Shown in pieces: positions 6,937 through 9,874 of a stretch of DNA of 9,874 nucleotides. How positions within the stretch are numbered: the first letter of the stretch is position 1; the number at the start of each line of letters is the position of its first letter. Position numbers and translations under genes: made by a program. A model generated the notes under the pieces. That model saw only the letters and a list, made by a program, of their open reading frames with translations. It was not told where the DNA came from and ran no database searches. The stretch comes from Nitrospira sp. (lineage in GTDB: Bacteria; Nitrospirota; Nitrospiria; Nitrospirales; Nitrospiraceae), in NCBI GenBank assembly GCA_015904045.1, contig JABMDG010000025.1:1-9874 (forward strand). The letters run 5' to 3'.

Positions 6937-7216
6937 TGGGGCGTTGCTGTTCTGTATTTTTCTGGGATGGCTCGTGACCGGTCGGTCTCCATTGGTCTAC
7001 GTCGCGGCCTTCTTCATCACCACGTGGCTTGAACTGCTAGGGACAACGGTCGGAGCGTGGAAATGGGCATCTATTGATCCTCTGCTCGGATGGCCCCAAG
7101 GCAATCCGCCCAGCGGTGTCGGGGCCTGGTACTGTCTGGTCGATGCTGTCGCGATCGGCGGTGCGGCACCCGTATTGCGGGGAATAAGACGCGTCATGCA
7201 CTGGCGGAGGCCATAA
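6936..7216 (+). pseudogene. C-terminal fragment of an unrecognised membrane protein
   Basis: Immediately past the amoB homology, the plus strand encodes about 93 residues of clear membrane-protein character. A hydrophobic helix (VGALLFCIFLGWLV) is followed by a second (PLVYVAAFFITTWLELLGTTVGAW), then a loop with GWPQGNPPSGVGAWYC, a third hydrophobic stretch and a basic tail ending at the stop at 7214-7216. The loop residues look conserved, but I cannot name the family. The frame stays open back to an ATG at 6866, but that part is antisense to amoB, so the natural 5' end of the gene is missing. I read it as a gene whose front was replaced when the amoB fragment was joined to it. Confidence 0.55.
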
Positions 7217-7303
7217 GAATCGTCAAGGAAGCCATCCGGATGATAGTCCGCACACAACAAGTTCCCTGCTCAGAGAAGCCCACGCGTCTGTGAAGCACGC
7301 CCG

Positions 7304-7426
7304 CTAGCCTTCGACCCCTGGTAAACCCGGCGCCCCTGCAATCATCCGATAGTTATCGGCCAGTCGGCAGATCTCAGACAACGCCATCCATCTGGCAAGC
7401 CATCGCTCAAGAGAACCGGGAAGGCT
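7304..7426 (-). pseudogene. Short coding-like tail, possible gene remnant
   Basis: A 40-codon minus-strand frame ends in TAG at 7306-7304. It reads LERWLARWMALSEICRLADN, then YRMIAGAPGLPGVEG, which looks like real protein rather than random sequence: amphipathic, leucine- and arginine-rich, with a Gly/Pro tail. It is preceded in frame by a stop at 7427-7429 and has no good start or ribosome-binding site. It may be the end of a gene lost in the same rearrangement. The family is not recognised. The rest of 7217-7490 shows nothing I can support. Confidence 0.25.
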
Positions 7427-7489
7427 TCAGATCCTGTCGAGGTGGTAGGAGATTGGCGCCCGCAGAAGAGGGTGTCAGGACTTGATGCA

Positions 7490-7539
7490 CAAAAAAACAC
7501 CGGCCCGTCTTCCGTCTTCCGACGGGGACGGGCCGGTGT
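7490..7539 (-). terminator. Terminator of the amoCAB operon
   Basis: A perfect 13-bp GC-rich stem (7497-7509 with 7527-7539) lies 21 bases after the amoB stop. In the minus-strand RNA it is followed by a run of seven U (complement of 7497-7491). It is a strong intrinsic terminator for the ammonia monooxygenase transcript and homologous to the one after the truncated amoB copy. Confidence 0.92.
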
Positions 7540-7560
7540 CTACGGACCGATTGCGCTCGT

Positions 7561-8820
7561 TTACGCGCCCAGTCTTGTGAAGACCGGAAGCACAGGAGCC
7601 CAAACCGGGTTAATCAACCGCTCGCCAGATTCAGTCCAGGACAGCACGAGTCCCGCGAAGCGCTGATCCGGGTCGTGGAGAATGTCCACTAACCGCTGCA
7701 CCTCCCAGAGGACGTCCTTCGACTCGATATGGATGTCCACCGTCTGACCTGGTTGAATCGGAGCTTCATTGTCCAACGTCAACCCATCCGCTGCGATAAG
7801 CTCAGCCGGATAGTTGGGATCGAGTTTTGCCTTGCCGACTTTGTTCGTGAATCGGATGCCGGCAGTCGTGAACTCGCCGATGCTCACTGGCTGGGTGCCG
7901 TTGTTGGTCGCATGGATTGTCATGCGCAACGCCCGGCCGGGAACATCGTACTCCGCATGGGTGACTTCAAGCACTAACGGATTCGGTTTCACCGGCATCG
8001 GCTTGATCTTGGCCTCACCGGCTTGGAGCGGTACGGTGACGGGATACTGGGCGTCGGCAGAGAGATAGCCGACCGTCACCACCGTCACGGTGAAGACGAG
8101 CACGGCGATACCCACTTTCCGATCGATCGGGTCCAGCAGGATCTCATCGCCATAAGCCGCCAGCACACGGGCCCGGATGAGGTACATCGGCCGGATCATG
8201 AAGAAACCGACCCAGAAGATGGCCACAGCCGCCCAAAACAGGTGCCACATGACTCCCGTGGCAGTCCCCTTGGTTTCTGAATCGAAGGTCTCACCGGTCA
8301 GAGTCTTGATGGGATTGGTGAAATCTTCGTATCGGCCTGTGATGTCCATCCAGCCGCCTGGACCGGCGATTGGGCCTGCGTCCTTGACGGCGAACATCGG
8401 ATGGATGTGATGGTGGCCGGGGAGGCGGGCCTTCAAGGTCACCACGTATTCGTAGTCACGCCCAATTTCCATCGGGCCCGACACGAACATCGGGGTGCCG
8501 TTGACCTTTGAGCTCAGACGTACGAAGACGGAGCTTGGAGAACCGATGTTGAGGAAGGTCCGGTTCGGCTTCACCACCGCACGAGGCCAATCCTCGGACA
8601 GGTGGAACTTACCCCTCAACTCCGTCACGTCATTAACCTTCGTCGACTTCCCAACCCATTCGGTGTCATACCAATTGACGGTGCGCATACGCAGGAACGG
8701 TTCCTGCGAACGTTCACCGTGGGCGAAAGCTGGAGTAACATCCAGTACAGGCGTGACCGCCAGCGTCGCCATCCCGCAGAATCCTAACATCCACAGTTTG
8801 AAGGCGTGTTTGGCGTTCAT
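7561..8820 (-). CDS. amoB: Ammonia monooxygenase subunit B
   Basis: Subunit of ammonia monooxygenase, the copper membrane enzyme oxidising ammonia to hydroxylamine. The 419 residues match the normal AmoB length. A signal peptide (1-33) ends in PAFA, so the mature protein starts with H34. With the HHHIH cluster at 136-140 this recreates the histidine-rich copper site known from PmoB of particulate methane monooxygenase (N-terminal His plus two from an HxH). The order is: periplasmic N-terminal cupredoxin domain (about 34-185), helix 1 (about 192-214), cytoplasmic loop, helix 2 (about 236-252), periplasmic C-terminal cupredoxin domain (about 265-419). The start overlaps the amoA stop by four bases and is preceded by a G-run. 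A strong terminator follows. The sequence is of the comammox Nitrospira type. Confidence 0.96.
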   Translation of the reverse strand: MNAKHAFKLWMLGFCGMATLAVTPVLDVTPAFAHGERSQEPFLRMRTVNWYDTEWVGKSTKVNDVTELRGKFHLSEDWPRAVVKPNRTFLNIGSPSSVFVRLSSKVNGTPMFVSGPMEIGRDYEYVVTLKARLPGHHHIHPMFAVKDAGPIAGPGGWMDITGRYEDFTNPIKTLTGETFDSETKGTATGVMWHLFWAAVAIFWVGFFMIRPMYLIRARVLAAYGDEILLDPIDRKVGIAVLVFTVTVVTVGYLSADAQYPVTVPLQAGEAKIKPMPVKPNPLVLEVTHAEYDVPGRALRMTIHATNNGTQPVSIGEFTTAGIRFTNKVGKAKLDPNYPAELIAADGLTLDNEAPIQPGQTVDIHIESKDVLWEVQRLVDILHDPDQRFAGLVLSWTESGERLINPVWAPVLPVFTRLGA

Positions 8821-9656
8821 GCTTTCCCCCCAGTCGCTTTGTTGCTGTGAGCCAAGGTCGCATAGGCGAACACGTCATGCACCTTCGTGGTTCTCTGTCT
8901 GTCATCCGTCAGGTAGAAGTAGGCGGTGCAGAAGAACTTCCCGAACTGCCACCAGAGGACGTACATCAGCGAAGATGCGAAGGCTGCGAAGAACGAGGAG
9001 ATCATGGTGCTGTGTCCGCCGAATGTGCGGAGCGACCCGACCTCGATCATCCGGATGTACTCGGGCGTCCCGGTACGGACATAGGCAAAGCCCATGTAGT
9101 CAGCCCATGAAAGCAGCGTGCCGTCAATGACGACCGGCGTATGGCTGTAGGCGAAGATGGCCCAATTGGTCGGGTAGAACAGGATGGCGAAGAGCCACGC
9201 CCCGATCACCGCGGTCAAGGTCCAGTTCCTCGTCAACAACAGGATGATGTCCAGCACAATCGCGCTGGGAAGCAGCGTGGAGGGCATCACGAAGTTATAC
9301 GGATAATTGGACCACCACCACCAGGCTGCCCAGATGGTGACCCACTTCCCGGCCAGGAGCGCCAGGATGGTGATGGTTGCGCCAAATGGCTGTCGATAGT
9401 TGACCCAATTGTAGTACTGCAGTGCGGCACAGAAGGTGATGGCGGTGATCGGCGTCACGATCGGCCACCATTGCCGGTCCTTCCAGTCAATCCAGAAGTC
9501 CCAGTCACCCGCCAGAAGGTCGAAGTGCATATGGAATGTTCCGATGATGGTGACGAACAGGATCGGAATAAAATAAATGTAGTCGATGTGCCTCGACATT
9601 GCGACGCCTTCCGGCGGCAACTTCGCGGCCTTGATGATCTCATCGGTCCTAAACAT
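8817..9656 (-). CDS. amoA: Ammonia monooxygenase subunit A
   Basis: Membrane subunit of ammonia monooxygenase and the usual marker gene for ammonia oxidisers. Diagnostic family stretches are [62 protein letters not shown] (shortened here to its ends) and [14 protein letters not shown]. Six to seven hydrophobic helices are visible. The start ([17 protein letters not shown]) and end (SNKATGGKA) are as I know them from comammox Nitrospira rather than Nitrosomonas. I chose the ATG at 9656 (279 residues) over the upstream in-frame ATG at 9665: GGAGG at 9670-9666 abuts the upstream ATG but sits nine bases before the chosen one. The gene is 107 bases or more downstream of amoC and overlaps amoB by four bases (ATGA). 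Confidence 0.97.
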   Translation of the reverse strand: MFRTDEIIKAAKLPPEGVAMSRHIDYIYFIPILFVTIIGTFHMHFDLLAGDWDFWIDWKDRQWWPIVTPITAITFCAALQYYNWVNYRQPFGATITILALLAGKWVTIWAAWWWWSNYPYNFVMPSTLLPSAIVLDIILLLTRNWTLTAVIGAWLFAILFYPTNWAIFAYSHTPVVIDGTLLSWADYMGFAYVRTGTPEYIRMIEVGSLRTFGGHSTMISSFFAAFASSLMYVLWWQFGKFFCTAYFYLTDDRQRTTKVHDVFAYATLAHSNKATGGKA

Positions 9657-9665
9657 AACTGGCAT

Positions 9666-9670
9666 CCTCC
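9666..9670 (-). promoter_or_regulatory. Ribosome-binding site of amoA
   Basis: GGAGG on the minus strand, nine bases before the ATG at 9656 and directly touching the in-frame ATG at 9665. The spacing makes the downstream ATG the likely start of amoA. Confidence 0.75.
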
Positions 9671-9684
9671 GTCATTCAGCCGAC

Positions 9685-9721
9685 CGGAAGATTGGTTTCA
9701 GACTTCCGAACCAACCTTCCG
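9685..9721 (-). other. Hairpin in the amoC-amoA spacer
   Basis: Arms 9685-9697 and 9709-9721 pair over 13 positions around an 11-base loop. The single mismatch on the plus strand becomes a G-U pair in the minus-strand transcript, so the structure fits the RNA actually made. No U-tract follows, so it is not a plain terminator. It sits between the amoC stop and the amoA ribosome-binding site and could stabilise or process the amoC message, or partly attenuate transcription into amoA and amoB. Confidence 0.6.
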
Positions 9722-9773
9722 ATATCGACCTACGGTTCATGTGATTTGCCGTCCGTTCCATCTCTCTCTAGTC

Positions 9774-9874
9774 TTAGTATCCGGACTTCGCGTTGGGATT
9801 GACCTGGCTGGCAAACGGATCCAGGATGCTCTTGGGCGCATTGTTCCAGATCACGTCCGCCAGATTCGACATCC
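9774..9874 (-). CDS. amoC: Ammonia monooxygenase subunit C, C-terminal end
   Basis: Only the last 32 codons plus a TAA stop at 9776-9774 are inside the window; the gene continues beyond the right edge. The tail reads MSNLADVIWNNAPKSILDP, then FASQVNPNAKSGY, a hydrophilic C-terminus following the last helix of AmoC. The methionine at 9872 is internal, not a start. AmoC carries the membrane copper site close to where substrate is thought to be oxidised; none of those residues lie in this fragment. The assignment rests mostly on position, because amoC-amoA-amoB is the invariant order of the operon, and on the tail resembling comammox AmoC. Confidence 0.85.
   Translation of the reverse strand, partial: MSNLADVIWNNAPKSILDPFASQVNPNAKSGY

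Noticed and set aside
8495..9130. Plus-strand open frame of 211 codons across amoB and amoA
   Set aside because: Antisense to two certain genes; its C-terminal part is Arg/Ser/Cys-rich, typical of a GC-rich shadow frame.
1..9874. CRISPR arrays, tRNA or rRNA genes, insertion-sequence ends
   Set aside because: Looked for on both strands; no regularly spaced repeats, no cloverleaf or rRNA-like stretches and no transposase were seen.

Overview
This window looks like chromosomal DNA of a comammox (complete ammonia-oxidising) Nitrospira. The main evidence is a minus-strand amoC-amoA-amoB operon filling the right end. Its AmoA reads like the comammox Nitrospira protein ([17 protein letters not shown] near the start, SNKATGGKA at the end) rather than the Nitrosomonas one. 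The assignment rests on recognising the proteins; no search was run.

Left block (1-5924, plus strand). An iron(III)-type ABC importer (partial permease, then ATPase) is followed by a compact TonB energising set: a short ExbB, an ExbD, and a TonB with its transmembrane anchor but no C-terminal domain. About 240 bases into tonB the sequence switches, in another frame, to the last ~100 residues of an outer-membrane beta-barrel protein. This looks like a deletion fusing two genes, or an assembly join. After a strong hairpin come a lipoprotein, an exported FMN-binding protein and a four-helix membrane protein, which end at a textbook terminator. An HD-GYP-type protein starts immediately after it.

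Middle block (5925-7490). This is a patchwork of broken genes. A minus-strand segment holds the last ~60% of a second amoB (both transmembrane helices and the C-terminal cupredoxin domain), about 90% identical in protein to the intact AmoB, with its own terminator. It ends abruptly near 6936, where the C-terminal part of an unrelated plus-strand membrane protein begins. A short minus-strand coding-like tail sits at 7304-7426. The block reads as a rearrangement scar beside the amo operon.

Right block (7491-9874, minus strand). A 13-bp terminator, full-length amoB with a histidine-brace N-terminus, amoA overlapping amoB by 4 bases, a hairpin in the amoC-amoA spacer, and the last 32 codons of amoC. 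Together these encode ammonia monooxygenase, the membrane copper enzyme that oxidises ammonia to hydroxylamine. The left block would supply iron uptake, TonB energy transduction and possibly cell-envelope flavin chemistry.

No wholly new system is evident. The most informative signals are the two amoB-linked terminators, which differ by paired, structure-preserving base changes, the tonB/barrel junction, and the lipoprotein/FMN/membrane-protein cassette.
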